Positions 34,220 to 43,714 of a DNA stretch of 64,000 nucleotides are shown piece by piece. A program made the position numbers and the translations under genes. The notes under the pieces were generated by a model. That model was not told the DNA's origin and ran no database searches. It was given only the letters and a program-made list of their open reading frames with translations. Source of the stretch: GH45 sp046704385 (lineage in GTDB: Bacteria; Bacteroidota; Bacteroidia; Bacteroidales; SZUA-534); NCBI GenBank assembly GCA_046704385.1, contig JBJKSB010000055.1, positions 18,709 through 82,708 of the forward strand, given 5' to 3'. Positions within the stretch are counted from its first letter, which is position 1. The number at the start of each line of letters is the position of its first letter.

Positions 34220-35929
34220 ATGAAATTTAAAAACTTTAAAATCCGAACCAAACTGACCCTGGGTTTTAGCATTGTAACTTTGGTATTGCTAATCCTGGGA
34301 ATTTCACAGGAAATTACCCTGCGAAGTCTAAGTAGCGATGCTAAAAATCTTTACCGTAGTTCCGATCTGGCCGATCATATTATGGAAGCCAAAACAGACC
34401 TAATTAAAGACCAGCAAATTGTTATGGAAATGATGATTGCAGCCAATTCAGAAGATTTGGGCAGCTGGTGGAATAAACACAAAACCGTTCTTAACGACTT
34501 TGATACCAACATCAAAGCCCTGCTTGAAATTGTTGAAGATGACTCCTGGGGAAAATCATATGCTGGTGAGAAAGGCAAAGTGAATACGGAAACCATTGAA
34601 ATGGATAAAATGCATAATACAGAGGTAGTTCCGCAAGCCGAAAAACTCAGATCAAAGCTTGATACTAAATTTAAAACCGTTGATTCTGCAACATTACAAT
34701 CAATAGTTGCTGATTTAGATAACCTGGATCATGAACTTGACAACAACATAAACATGATCATTCAGAAACTGGAAACTATTGAAGAAGAAGTTTTGCTTAT
34801 TGGTGAAGAATCCAAATCATCATCAGAATCAGATATAGCCAGTGCCAGCATGCAGCTAACCATTTTGATCATCCTTGGCACCTTGTTATCCATTTTGTTT
34901 GCCGTATTGATAGTTCGCTCTATAACCATACCGATTGCAAAAGCAGTGGAACTCACTAAACACATAACAGAAGGCGACCTGACCCAAAGCATAGATATCC
35001 AACAGGAGGATGAAGTAGGTCAATTAGCCGGTTATTTAGCAGGTATGACAGAAAAATTGAAAGATATTGTTTCGAGCATACTCGATGGAGCCCGGAATAT
35101 CGCTGCCGTTAGTGAAGAATTAAGCTCAAATTCACAGCAAATGTCACAGGGAGCAACGGAACAAGCCGCCTCAACCGAGGAAGTTTCATCCTCCATGGAA
35201 GAGATGGTAACCAACATTATGCAAAATTCTGAAAATGCGCAGGAAACTGAGAAAAAATCGCACAATGCGGTTGAAGGAGTTCAAAAAGTGAGTGTTTCAG
35301 CACAGGATAGTCTTAAATCGATACGGGAAATTGCACAAAAAATTACTATAATCAACGATATTGCATTTCAAACCAATATACTTGCCTTAAATGCAGCTGT
35401 AGAAGCAGCCCGCGCCGGTGAGCACGGCAAAGGTTTTGCCGTTGTGGCAGCCGAAGTACGTAAATTAGCAGAGCGTAGTAAAGTTTCAGCTGATGAAATT
35501 GGTGTTTTATCAAAATCAAGTGTTGAAGTTACCGAATCGTCTGCGGAACTCATGAATAATTTGATTCCGGAAATCGAAAAAACAGCAAGCCTGGTTCAGG
35601 AAATTGCTGCGGCCTCAAACGAGCAAAACGCAGGGGCAAATCAAATAAATGCAGCCATTCAACAACTGAATTCAGTAACCCAACAAAATGCAGCAGCCAG
35701 TGAAGAAATGGCAACAAGTTCCGAGGAGATGGCCTCACAAGCTGAACAACTTCGCGAGCTGATTTCATTCTTTAAACTTGATAATAAAGAGAACCACAAA
35801 ACAAAACAATCTTCGGCCTCAAAAACCAAAAAGATAACCGTTGCACATATGAACAAACCATCCCAAAAAGGTGTTTCTTTTCATATGACAGGTGAAAATG
35901 CTGACGACAGTGGTTTTGAAAGAATTTAA
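34220..35929 (+). CDS. methyl-accepting chemotaxis-type protein
   Basis: The 569-residue protein has two membrane helices (about 13-32 and 210-232) around a predicted four-helix-bundle periplasmic domain with RSSDLADHIMEAKTDLIKDQ. HAMP (about 233-285) includes RSITIPIAKAVELTKHITEG. The long signalling coiled coil has the conserved hairpin tip IAFQTNILALNAAVEAARAG followed by GFAVVAAEVRKLAERS. Methylation-region motifs such as STEEVSSSMEEM and AAASEEMATSSEEMA are present. It would signal to a CheW/CheA complex, but no che or flagellar gene is in the window. There is no C-terminal NWETF-like tether. Its place among kinases suggests it may modulate a nearby signalling route instead; that is speculative. 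Confidence 0.9.
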   Translation: MKFKNFKIRTKLTLGFSIVTLVLLILGISQEITLRSLSSDAKNLYRSSDLADHIMEAKTDLIKDQQIVMEMMIAANSEDLGSWWNKHKTVLNDFDTNIKALLEIVEDDSWGKSYAGEKGKVNTETIEMDKMHNTEVVPQAEKLRSKLDTKFKTVDSATLQSIVADLDNLDHELDNNINMIIQKLETIEEEVLLIGEESKSSSESDIASASMQLTILIILGTLLSILFAVLIVRSITIPIAKAVELTKHITEGDLTQSIDIQQEDEVGQLAGYLAGMTEKLKDIVSSILDGARNIAAVSEELSSNSQQMSQGATEQAASTEEVSSSMEEMVTNIMQNSENAQETEKKSHNAVEGVQKVSVSAQDSLKSIREIAQKITIINDIAFQTNILALNAAVEAARAGEHGKGFAVVAAEVRKLAERSKVSADEIGVLSKSSVEVTESSAELMNNLIPEIEKTASLVQEIAAASNEQNAGANQINAAIQQLNSVTQQNAAASEEMATSSEEMASQAEQLRELISFFKLDNKENHKTKQSSASKTKKITVAHMNKPSQKGVSFHMTGENADDSGFERI

Positions 35930-36139
35930 TTTCATAGGCATATTTTATAAAACAATAAAGGCCTTGATTAACAAATAACAAGGGAATGCAATTTTTCAGG
36001 AATCCCGGATCACCCATCCAATCCCCAATTTTGCTCCGGGATTTCCTGAAAATTAGTGCAAGCTAATTTCTATTTATGTTATTTTTATCATCCATAAAGG
36101 TCAAAGTAATAATAGGGACCAAAAACACCACAAAATTTA

Positions 36140-36541
36140 ATGCCTATGCATGAGATTGAAGTAACATGGGAAACAATATTTGAAACCGGAAATGATCATG
36201 TTGATAATCAACACAAAAAACTATTTGAACTGATTAAGGAGTTTTGTAAAGCATACACTTTCAGGATGGAAAAAAACATTATTGATGCTACATTGTTTGA
36301 ACTGGAAGATTATGCCCGCATACATTTTTCCGATGAGGAAAATTTATTGTCGCAACATAAGGGGCTACCAACAGGGAAACATTTAAAACAGCATCAGGAT
36401 TTTATTCAGATACTCAGAAATCTTAAATTTGATTATGTGTCTGATGATACAGAAATAAGCAACGATCTGTTTTTTTTTCTGACAAACTGGCTTCGCGATC
36501 ATATATTAGGGATTGATAAAATTGAGCTAAATAAAATTTAA
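36140..36541 (+). CDS. bacteriohemerythrin
   Basis: The 133-residue single-domain protein carries the di-iron ligand pattern of hemerythrins: HVDNQHKKL (His25, with an extra His20), IHFSDEENLL (His62 and Glu66), GKHLKQHQDF (His81 and His85) and RDHILGIDK (His121 and Asp126). The family binds O2 reversibly at a carboxylate-bridged di-iron site in the cytoplasm and is often linked to oxygen sensing or delivery. It lies between a methyl-accepting protein and a PAS kinase, 28 bases before the latter, suggesting an oxygen-related input to this signalling cluster. Initiation could also occur at the third codon. Confidence 0.9.
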   Translation: MPMHEIEVTWETIFETGNDHVDNQHKKLFELIKEFCKAYTFRMEKNIIDATLFELEDYARIHFSDEENLLSQHKGLPTGKHLKQHQDFIQILRNLKFDYVSDDTEISNDLFFFLTNWLRDHILGIDKIELNKI

Positions 36542-36569
36542 TACTAACGGACCTGAAATAATATATACT

Positions 36570-38189
36570 ATGGATTCGATCAATTTTGATAATCGTTTAA
36601 TGATTGAAAACATGAATTCAGGATTTGCCCTGTTTAAGGTAATTACAGATAAGGCAAATAATCCCGTCGATTTTGTTTATCTTGATATAAACAATGCCTA
36701 TGCCATGCTTACAGGTTTGAAAAAAGAGGATATTTTGAATAAACGGATAACCGGAATTCTGCCGGATAAGGAAAAAAGCTGGATACAGCAATTTGGGAGA
36801 GTTGCCATTACTGGTGAAACCTTCGAAGTTGTTGATTATTTGAAAGAATCCAATCAATATTTTGCTACAAAAGCCTATTGTCCAAAACCTGGTTACTTTG
36901 CCGTTACTTTTAATGAAATTACTGAACTAAAAAGGACTGAAAAAAAGCTCCGAAGCAATCAAATTGAATTACAGAAGAAAAACGAAGCGCATATAGCCCT
37001 GAATGAAGAATTGATTAAAACCAATAGAGAGTTAAAGAAGAAGAATATAGAACTGGCCGAAGCAAAACAAAAAGCTGATCAGGCTGATATGCTAAAAATA
37101 TCGTTCCTGACTAACCTGAGTCACGAGATAAGAACGCCCTTGAACGGTATTTGCGGCTTTTTAGGATTATTGGACAGGAATCTTTCCGATGAAAAATTCA
37201 ACCTGTATACCAGCATTATCCAAAAAAGCAGCGACCAGCTTATAGGTATTATAAATAATATTATTGACCTGTCTAAAATTGAAACCGGAACCTTGGTTAT
37301 TGCTAAGCGCGAGCTTAATATTAACGAGATGCTGGAAAATTTAAACCAAGAATTTCAAGCAGAGGCCATTGAAAAGAAAATAAAGCTGTCGCTTGAAATG
37401 GACAGAAAAGAATTATATATAAGTACCGACCCGACAAAGGTTACGCAAATATTCAGCAATTTGCTTAACAATGCTATTAAGTTTACTGAACAAGGTGAAA
37501 TAAATTTTGGCTATTTATGTAAAAATGGTACCCCGGAATTTTTTGTTGCTGATACCGGGATTGGAATCGAAGAAAAAAACCAAAACCTTGTTTTTAATTA
37601 TTTCTACCAGGTTGAGAGTACCGGATCGCGTGTTTACAGAGGAGCAGGCATTGGACTTTCACTCGTAAAGTCATTTATCGAAAAACTGGGCGGTAAAATC
37701 TGGTTCGATTCCGTTATAAATAAAGGAACCCGTTTCCATTTTATTCTTGACGGCCACACCCTGGAACAACCTCCTACTCCAAAATTGAACGAAGCAGAAA
37801 CAATATATACATGGTTAGGTAAGAAAATACTGCTGGTTGAAGACGATCGTTATAACCAGCAATTAATTGTTGAAATGACTGCCGATGCCCATCCGCAATT
37901 ACTGGTGGCCAACAACGGAATTGAAGCCCTGGAATTGCTTAAAAATAATCCGGACATTGATGTGGTAATTCTGGATATAAAAATGCCAAAAATGGATGGT
38001 TTTGAAACCATTACCGAATTAAAAAAAATCAATAAAAACCTGCCGGTAATAGGTCAAACTGCTCATGCCTTTATTGAAGATAAAATGAGAATGGAATCCT
38101 TCGGTTTTGATGAATTCCTGGTAAAACCAGTTAAAATGGAAAAACTAATGAATACCCTTAATAAATACTTAAAAAAAGATAAGTTATAA
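36570..38189 (+). CDS. cytoplasmic PAS hybrid histidine kinase with C-terminal receiver
   Basis: The 539-residue protein has no membrane helix. Order: PAS (about 8-118, starting MIENMNSGFALFKVITDKA), coiled coil (about 120-172), HisKA with acceptor His in LTNLSHEIRTPLNGICGFLG, HATPase with TQIFSNLLNNAIKFT, VADTGIGIEEK and YRGAGIGLSLVKSFIEKLGG, then an intact receiver (about 418-535) with ILLVEDDRYNQQL, VVILDIKMPKMDG and EFLVKPVK. It would autophosphorylate and pass phosphate to its own receiver. It follows hemerythrin by 28 bases and is followed 58 bases later by a lone receiver that may be a partner. Confidence 0.9.
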   Translation: MDSINFDNRLMIENMNSGFALFKVITDKANNPVDFVYLDINNAYAMLTGLKKEDILNKRITGILPDKEKSWIQQFGRVAITGETFEVVDYLKESNQYFATKAYCPKPGYFAVTFNEITELKRTEKKLRSNQIELQKKNEAHIALNEELIKTNRELKKKNIELAEAKQKADQADMLKISFLTNLSHEIRTPLNGICGFLGLLDRNLSDEKFNLYTSIIQKSSDQLIGIINNIIDLSKIETGTLVIAKRELNINEMLENLNQEFQAEAIEKKIKLSLEMDRKELYISTDPTKVTQIFSNLLNNAIKFTEQGEINFGYLCKNGTPEFFVADTGIGIEEKNQNLVFNYFYQVESTGSRVYRGAGIGLSLVKSFIEKLGGKIWFDSVINKGTRFHFILDGHTLEQPPTPKLNEAETIYTWLGKKILLVEDDRYNQQLIVEMTADAHPQLLVANNGIEALELLKNNPDIDVVILDIKMPKMDGFETITELKKINKNLPVIGQTAHAFIEDKMRMESFGFDEFLVKPVKMEKLMNTLNKYLKKDKL

Positions 38190-38247
38190 GGGTAAAATAC
38201 GATCAATTATTTTTGGTTTATAACTGAGCATATTAAAAAAAGAAAAA

Positions 38248-38646
38248 ATGAAAATCTATCTGGTGGACGATAACGACGATTTCAGGAAAACCTTAAGGTT
38301 TTTCCTTGAAGATTATTTGAACTATAAGGTAGTTGGGGAATCAGACGATGGAGAGTCATTCCTTAAAAAGGATGATGTGTTGGCTGATGTGGTACTTATG
38401 GATATTAACATGCCCGGCATTAACGGATTACAAGCCACAAAAATGGGGACATGGAAAAATCACGATATTAAAATAATTGCGGTTTCACAATACAAGGAGA
38501 ATGTTGATTTACACCAGTTAATTAGTGTAGGTTTTAAAGGATTTGTTAGTAAGGTAAACCTTTTTCGTGATCTTGACAATGCCATAAAAAAAGTGTCTGA
38601 AGGGGGATATTTTTTTCCCGAGGATGTTCTGCTTTCAAAAGAATAA
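38248..38646 (+). CDS. single-domain response regulator (receiver only)
   Basis: The 132-residue protein is a receiver domain alone: IYLVDDNDDFRKTLR with the acidic pair, DVVLMDINMPGINGLQ with the phospho-acceptor Asp, AVSQYKE (conserved Ser/Thr position) and GFVSKVN with the lysine. There is no output domain; the frame ends right after a short C-terminal helix. It probably works as a phosphate shuttle or sink for the preceding hybrid kinase. The closest relatives of this sequence type are NarL-like receivers, so loss of a DNA-binding tail is possible, but no HTH remnant is seen in the 110 bases downstream. Confidence 0.85.
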   Translation: MKIYLVDDNDDFRKTLRFFLEDYLNYKVVGESDDGESFLKKDDVLADVVLMDINMPGINGLQATKMGTWKNHDIKIIAVSQYKENVDLHQLISVGFKGFVSKVNLFRDLDNAIKKVSEGGYFFPEDVLLSKE

Positions 38647-38758
38647 AAGTTAAAATTTAGTTAAATCATTAAAAAACATCACTTTACAAAAAAACACTAT
38701 TATTTTTATCGCAACTTTGAACCTTTAAGTTTTAAGGTGTACAGTGAATAAAAATATT

Positions 38759-38944
38759 ATGCAAACAGAAAACTCAGCCTTTGTCAATAATCGTCTGTTT
38801 ATTATTGCAATTATAACCCTGGTAGCAGGGTATGGTTTAATGGCCGTGTCACAATCAGAATTTATCAGGCTTACGTTGTCACCAATTACCATAATTTCAG
38901 GTTTTGTACTGGTTGTGCTTTCGATATTAATTCCTTTAAAATGA
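38759..38944 (+). CDS. small DUF3098-like membrane protein
   Basis: The 61-residue protein, read from ATG 38759 (a GTG 15 bases upstream is possible), has two hydrophobic helices: RLFIIAIITLVAGYGLMAVS and the C-terminal ITIISGFVLVVLSILIPL. The spacing and the RLTLSPITIISGFV segment resemble DUF3098 membrane proteins of Bacteroidota. Function unknown. Its TGA overlaps the ATG of the sigma factor gene (ATGA), so the two are translationally coupled. Confidence 0.6.
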   Translation: MQTENSAFVNNRLFIIAIITLVAGYGLMAVSQSEFIRLTLSPITIISGFVLVVLSILIPLK

Positions 38945-39516
38945 GATTTACCATTTCTAAATACAATTATAACTCACTCACTGACGAAAGCTTGATGCAA
39001 CGCGTTCAACAAGGCATTTGCCCGGCTTTCGATTGTTTGTATCAAAGATTTAACGAACGTATTTATTATTACTTTTTCAGGATGTTGGGCCATTGCCATG
39101 AAATTGCTGAAGATTTTACCCAGGATTTGTTTCTGAAAATTATACATAAACCTCAGCTATTTGATCCCGATCGAAATTTCTCAACCTGGATATTCAGCAT
39201 TGCCCATAATATGTGCAAAAATGAATACCGCAATCGCGAAGTACGATCGGTCATCGATTATGAAGAAGACACTGATTCATACTGTTTTGAGGAAGAAATA
39301 AAGGAGAAAACACCGGTTTCAACCAACGATATTTTTGCTGAATTAGATAGCCTTGACGAAATCCACAAAACAGTATTCCTTTTAAAATACCGCGAAGGAT
39401 TTGACCTTCAGGAAATTGCAGAGATTACAAATTTACCTGAAGGCACCATAAAATCGCGGTTGCACTATGCCAAAAAGAAATTACAGACTAAACTTGAAAA
39501 AAAACTGACCATTTAA
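38941..39516 (+). CDS. ECF-type RNA polymerase sigma factor
   Basis: The 191-residue protein shows sigma region 2 (FDCLYQRFNERIYYYFFRML, then EDFTQDLFLKI and NFSTWIFSIAHNMCKNEYR) and region 4 (HKTVFLLKYREGFDLQEIAE followed by LPEGTIKSRLHYAKKKL). There is no region 3. It should direct RNA polymerase to a specific promoter set under control of an anti-sigma factor. It overlaps the DUF3098-like gene by 4 bases and is followed 10 bases later by a small membrane protein that could be its regulator. Confidence 0.9.
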   Translation: MRFTISKYNYNSLTDESLMQRVQQGICPAFDCLYQRFNERIYYYFFRMLGHCHEIAEDFTQDLFLKIIHKPQLFDPDRNFSTWIFSIAHNMCKNEYRNREVRSVIDYEEDTDSYCFEEEIKEKTPVSTNDIFAELDSLDEIHKTVFLLKYREGFDLQEIAEITNLPEGTIKSRLHYAKKKLQTKLEKKLTI

Positions 39517-39526
39517 TACTACTGCC

Positions 39527-39868
39527 ATGAATAAGTTCGATAAAATACTCACAGACACTATAAAAAACGATAAACTCGAAACCAAACCTTCTGATACCGT
39601 TTTTAACCACCTGCGTAATCAAATGATTGTTCATTCCGCAACGGTAAAAACCAGGCAGAATAGTTTTTTACCAATTTTTAGTGAGCCATCTGGCAAAAAA
39701 GGCAAGTTGTGGAAAATTAGTGTGGCAGCCGTTTTATTAATTTCGTTTATGGGGATTAAACAAATGAATCACAACAACCTGTATATTCAAAGTGCCGATT
39801 CCACCCAAATGCACCAGAATTTAGATACCCTTTCGTTTCAGATTGTTGATTCAAGTTTGACGTATTAA
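39527..39868 (+). CDS. putative membrane partner of the ECF sigma factor
   Basis: The 113-residue protein has a soluble N-terminal part (MNKFDKILTDTIKNDKLETK, about 1-65), one membrane helix (WKISVAAVLLISFMGI, about 64-80) and a short outer tail. This is the topology of an anti-sigma factor, and it follows the sigma gene by 10 bases. The zinc-binding HxxxCxxC motif of classical anti-sigma domains is absent and the domain is too short for FecR, so the assignment rests on topology and position only. Confidence 0.5.
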   Translation: MNKFDKILTDTIKNDKLETKPSDTVFNHLRNQMIVHSATVKTRQNSFLPIFSEPSGKKGKLWKISVAAVLLISFMGIKQMNHNNLYIQSADSTQMHQNLDTLSFQIVDSSLTY

Positions 39869-39901
39869 TTTTGGTTTTAAAAAAGTTCTTGTAATGGAAT
39901 T

Positions 39902-40039
39902 ACCGTCTGCTTCATCTGACGGTTTCAAACCCATCATTATTCTGCTTTGGGTTTATTAGCCCACTTTATTAAGAAAGTATTAATTAGTAGTAAACCCAAT
40001 AAATTTGTCTTGCTAAATAATCCGTTGGTCTAGCCAACG
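39902..40039. repeat. cluster of short palindromes (REP-like)
   Basis: The 331-base convergent gap (39869-40199) holds three hairpins: ACCGTC/GACGGT (39902-39907, 39918-39923), AAACCCA/TGGGTTT (39927-39933, 39948-39954) and CCGTTGG/CCAACGG (40021-40027, 40033-40039). The tandem 10-mer ATTCTCGTGA sits at 40101-40120. Such multi-hairpin units are common between Bacteroidota genes. They may also serve as terminators for the genes on either side. Confidence 0.5.
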
Positions 40040-40199
40040 GTAAACCTCAATAAAAACTTTACAAAATTTCATTGTTTCAGTAACCCTTTCAGGCTAAATT
40101 ATTCTCGTGAATTCTCGTGAAATAATAAATTGCGAAACAAAACCAATTTACCCCCGACAATTTAGTTTAATGCCATCGGAACAAAAAGCAGCGGCAATA

Positions 40200-43100
40200 T
40201 CATTTAATATTCACCAACTGCTGCATAATATAAAGTGTTTCTTCCCCTAGCATACTATTCCTGCCTTTTTCCGGCTGGGTTTGCAGATAATCATACCTTT
40301 CGTCCATTTCATGCTGAACCTTTTGGGCCATTGCCTTTGCTTTTTTATCGCTTCCGGCCTTTTGGTAGGCTTTGATTATTTCCGGGGCAAACCACGAATA
40401 AGGTACTCTTTCAGGAGGCAATAGGGCCTGAACCTTGTCAAGCAGTTCAATGGCTTTATCCTTCTCCCCTACGGCTGTCAACAAATTAGCAGTTTCCACA
40501 AATACTTGTCGGATTCGAAACATACCAACCATCTGAACATTGGTAAAATCGAGATTCACGTAGTTTTTATCAATATTTCCCCAGGTAAAATCCCGGGTTA
40601 ATAAGTTATATTCATACTCACTTTTTGCTTTTGCAAACTGAGCCATTTGTTGGTGATTAAATGGTAACAAACGGTACACCATGCCTTCGCGATACAAATA
40701 GTCGCCCAATCCAATATTGTCAAGCAATTGAGGATAAACAAAATATAAAGGTCTTTTCCAGTTATTGTGGGTGATAATATCAAGCAATAACATATCGTCA
40801 CGACCCAGGTATTTCTTTTTTATATAGAATTTTATGGATGACGGTATCTCAATACTGCTATCTTTCAACCATGAGCAGGTTTTTCTAAAATTCTCAGCAT
40901 TTACCTCAAGTTCAAGCTTGGTTCCCGGTATAAAACTTACTAATTCATTGTCTGAGGTCCTGATTTTTGTTCTTTCGTCGTTACTCTTTATAAAATCAAT
41001 AACCTGGCCTGCCTCCATAAAACTATCGATACGGTTAACAACCGGGAAATACTGATTCCCCGACATTAATAATTCTTTCCCTTTAAACGATACATTTACC
41101 TTACCTTTGTCTCCATAACTGTTATGCAGCTGATCAGCATACCAGTCAACAGGTAAAAATGCCAATAAAACATTCCTGATATCAGGTCGATAGTGCTCCA
41201 CCTCTTGTAAGTACCATATGGGATACGTATCGTTATCGGCTGTGGTGAAAAGTATGGCATTTTGTTCACACGATTTCAGGATATCTTTTCCACATTCATT
41301 TGCCACGTACCGGTTACTCCTGTCGTGATCGTTCCAATCCTGAAAACCCATATTTATTGGACCAATAACTATTAAACCAAGGCCTATCAGATAAATTAGT
41401 ACGCCAGGCGAGAAGTTTTGTCTGGTATTTTTGATTTTTCCTGAAATTTGAGACAACCGTTCATCCAATAAAGTAAGTATTCCCAATGCCCCAAGCCCAA
41501 TCCAAAGCGCAAAAACATAAAAAGAACCTACGTGTACATAATCACGCTCGCGGGGAGTGATAGGTACTTCGTTCAGATATAAAACAATGGCAATCCCGGT
41601 AAAAAAGAATAAAGTTGTACTAACCCAAAAATTATTCTTATCGTGTTTGTATTGATACCATATCCCGATAAGGGCCAAAAGCAGTGGAATAAAATAATAT
41701 TTATTGCGCGAACTCAGGTTTTTATAATAGGTCGGTATTTTACTCTGATCGCCCAGTCGGGCATTGTCAATAAAGGGTATGCCTGAAATCCAGTTCCCAT
41801 CCAAATTGTCTCCCCTGCCCTGTATGTCGTTCTGTTTGCCAACAAAATTCCACATTAAATAGCGGCCGTACATGTATCCTAACTGGTATTTAAAAAAGAA
41901 CTCAAGGTTTTCCATAAAAGTAGGCACATAAATAGTTTCCTGCTTGCCTTCACGATTTGTTACCCGAACGGGGCGACCTTTAATGTTTACCCATTGTTTG
42001 TAAGCCCTGACATGCGATTCATCAAGACTGGCCATCCTGGGGAAAAAAGTAAGTGTTTTACTGTCAAAGATGTATTTCGGATTTAATTCGTCTTTTACAT
42101 ATTTGCCATCGTACAATTTATAGGTATAGCGATTTTTTACACCTACAATAGGAGAATTATAATTGTTGCCGTATATCAAAGGCCGTGACGGGTATTGCTC
42201 ACGGTTCAGGTAATCAACCAGGCCATAAATATTTTCCACATTATTGATATCGACAAAAGGATTTTGTGCTGAACGAATAACCAGAACAGTAAAGGATGAA
42301 TACCCCAACAGCCAGAATGTGAAAGCCAGAATAACTACCTGGACGATAATTCTCTTCTTCTTGCCAAAGTAGGTGAAACCAAAATACAGCATCAGGCTTA
42401 ATAACACAATAAATACCAACGCCCCGGAATAAACCGGCAATCCAAAATCATTCACAAAAATGCGATCGGTAAAGGCAGTTAATTTTACCACTCCGGGTAT
42501 AATTATATAAATAAATGATACCAGTAATAGTCCCGAAAGAATAATGGTAATCCAAACCCCTTTAGCCTCTGGCCTGTAATGTTTGTAATACACAACCAGG
42601 GCCATTGCCGGCAAGGTCAATAAATTCAGCAAATGAATACCAACCGATAATCCAAGAATAAAGAAAATCAGCAACAGCCACCTATAAGAACTTTTTCCGG
42701 GTTGAGCATCACTATATTTCAACACCAGCCAAAATACCAGGGCCGTAAACAACGATGAGGTTCCATACACCTCAGCTTCAACCGCTGAAAACCAAAAACT
42801 GTCGCTGAAAGCATAGGATAAAGAACCTACCACGGCTGCTATTATTATTAAGATTTTTTTCCTGTTTGTGAGTTCCTCTGATTTTCTAAGAAAAAGTTTT
42901 TCGGCAAACCAAAAAATAGTATAGAATAAAATCAATATGGTTAAGGCGCTGGCCAAACCCGACAATCCATTTATCATGATGGCAACATGAGCCTGATCTT
43001 TGGCAAAAAGGCTGAATAACTTCCCTAACAGCATAAATACCGGCGCTCCGGGAGCGTGCCCCACTTCAAGTCCGTTGGCACAGGTTATAAATTCGCTGCA

Positions 43101-43202
43101 GTCCCAAAAGCTGTTGGCGGGTTCAAGCGTAAGTAAGTAAGTTATTAATGATACTGCAAATACAGTTAAAGCACTAATTAATTTTACATGTTTAAATTTC
43201 AT
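40200..43202 (-). CDS. DUF2723 multi-pass membrane protein (protein O-glycosyltransferase-like)
   Basis: The 1000-residue protein starts with a DUF2723 region: LTLEPANSFWDCSEFITCAN near residue 26 and LEVGHAPGAPVFMLLGKLFS near 46, then about 12 membrane helices to residue about 600, including SVEAEVYGTSSLFTALVFWL. A large soluble C-terminal part (about 620-1000) contains LFTTADNDTYPIWYLQEVEH and ends in helical repeats (ELLDKVQALLPPERVPYSWF). The family belongs to the GT-C fold and resembles protein O-mannosyltransferases, with an acidic pair in the first loop (here D and E in FWDCSEF). It is likely to glycosylate exported proteins using a lipid-linked sugar. No glycan genes lie nearby. Confidence 0.85.
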   Translation of the reverse strand: MKFKHVKLISALTVFAVSLITYLLTLEPANSFWDCSEFITCANGLEVGHAPGAPVFMLLGKLFSLFAKDQAHVAIMINGLSGLASALTILILFYTIFWFAEKLFLRKSEELTNRKKILIIIAAVVGSLSYAFSDSFWFSAVEAEVYGTSSLFTALVFWLVLKYSDAQPGKSSYRWLLLIFFILGLSVGIHLLNLLTLPAMALVVYYKHYRPEAKGVWITIILSGLLLVSFIYIIIPGVVKLTAFTDRIFVNDFGLPVYSGALVFIVLLSLMLYFGFTYFGKKKRIIVQVVILAFTFWLLGYSSFTVLVIRSAQNPFVDINNVENIYGLVDYLNREQYPSRPLIYGNNYNSPIVGVKNRYTYKLYDGKYVKDELNPKYIFDSKTLTFFPRMASLDESHVRAYKQWVNIKGRPVRVTNREGKQETIYVPTFMENLEFFFKYQLGYMYGRYLMWNFVGKQNDIQGRGDNLDGNWISGIPFIDNARLGDQSKIPTYYKNLSSRNKYYFIPLLLALIGIWYQYKHDKNNFWVSTTLFFFTGIAIVLYLNEVPITPRERDYVHVGSFYVFALWIGLGALGILTLLDERLSQISGKIKNTRQNFSPGVLIYLIGLGLIVIGPINMGFQDWNDHDRSNRYVANECGKDILKSCEQNAILFTTADNDTYPIWYLQEVEHYRPDIRNVLLAFLPVDWYADQLHNSYGDKGKVNVSFKGKELLMSGNQYFPVVNRIDSFMEAGQVIDFIKSNDERTKIRTSDNELVSFIPGTKLELEVNAENFRKTCSWLKDSSIEIPSSIKFYIKKKYLGRDDMLLLDIITHNNWKRPLYFVYPQLLDNIGLGDYLYREGMVYRLLPFNHQQMAQFAKAKSEYEYNLLTRDFTWGNIDKNYVNLDFTNVQMVGMFRIRQVFVETANLLTAVGEKDKAIELLDKVQALLPPERVPYSWFAPEIIKAYQKAGSDKKAKAMAQKVQHEMDERYDYLQTQPEKGRNSMLGEETLYIMQQLVNIK

Positions 43203-43288
43203 GTTACCTTTGAGTTTTAAAATTTACCCACTGTACACCCATTTTTAAAAAAGTTCAAAAATTGTACATTTACCAAAACATTTTTTAT

Positions 43289-43651
43289 ATGATACAATTC
43301 ATAAACAAACCCTCAATTATTGAAGCTACCGGAAATAAACCCAAGATTATTGAAGAATTTTTTGGCAGGGTAAATTCGCAAACCACCGATACCAGTATCG
43401 CAAAAATGACCAGTCCTGAAGGATGGGTTGAACCCGGTCAGACTCCCGAATTCGATGAATATACAGTGGTTATAAAAGGGGCTTTACATGTTAAAACCCG
43501 CGAGGCCGAATACAAAGTTATGGCCGGACAGGCTATCCTTATCGGGAAAAATGAATGGGTACAATATTCATCGCCGTATCCTGGAGGTGCCGAGTATATT
43601 GCCGTTTGTTTACCTGCATTTGGGATAGAAACGGTGCATCGGGATGAATAA
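43289..43651 (+). CDS. small cupin-domain protein
   Basis: Read from ATG 43289 (a TTG 27 bases upstream is less likely), the 120-residue protein is a single cupin barrel. FDEYTVVIKGALHVKTREAE and GQAILIGKNEWVQYSSPYPG correspond to the two cupin motifs. Metal-binding histidines of motif 1 are mostly missing, so it may bind a ligand without metal. It resembles EutQ-like and other short cupins. It is divergent from the DUF2723 gene, 86 bases apart, and followed by a palindromic repeat block. Function unknown. Confidence 0.75.
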   Translation: MIQFINKPSIIEATGNKPKIIEEFFGRVNSQTTDTSIAKMTSPEGWVEPGQTPEFDEYTVVIKGALHVKTREAEYKVMAGQAILIGKNEWVQYSSPYPGGAEYIAVCLPAFGIETVHRDE

Positions 43652-43714
43652 TTCAACAGAATAATTATTTTATAATTTGACCCGCTTTGGGGTCAATATT
43701 CTATCGCTTTTGTA

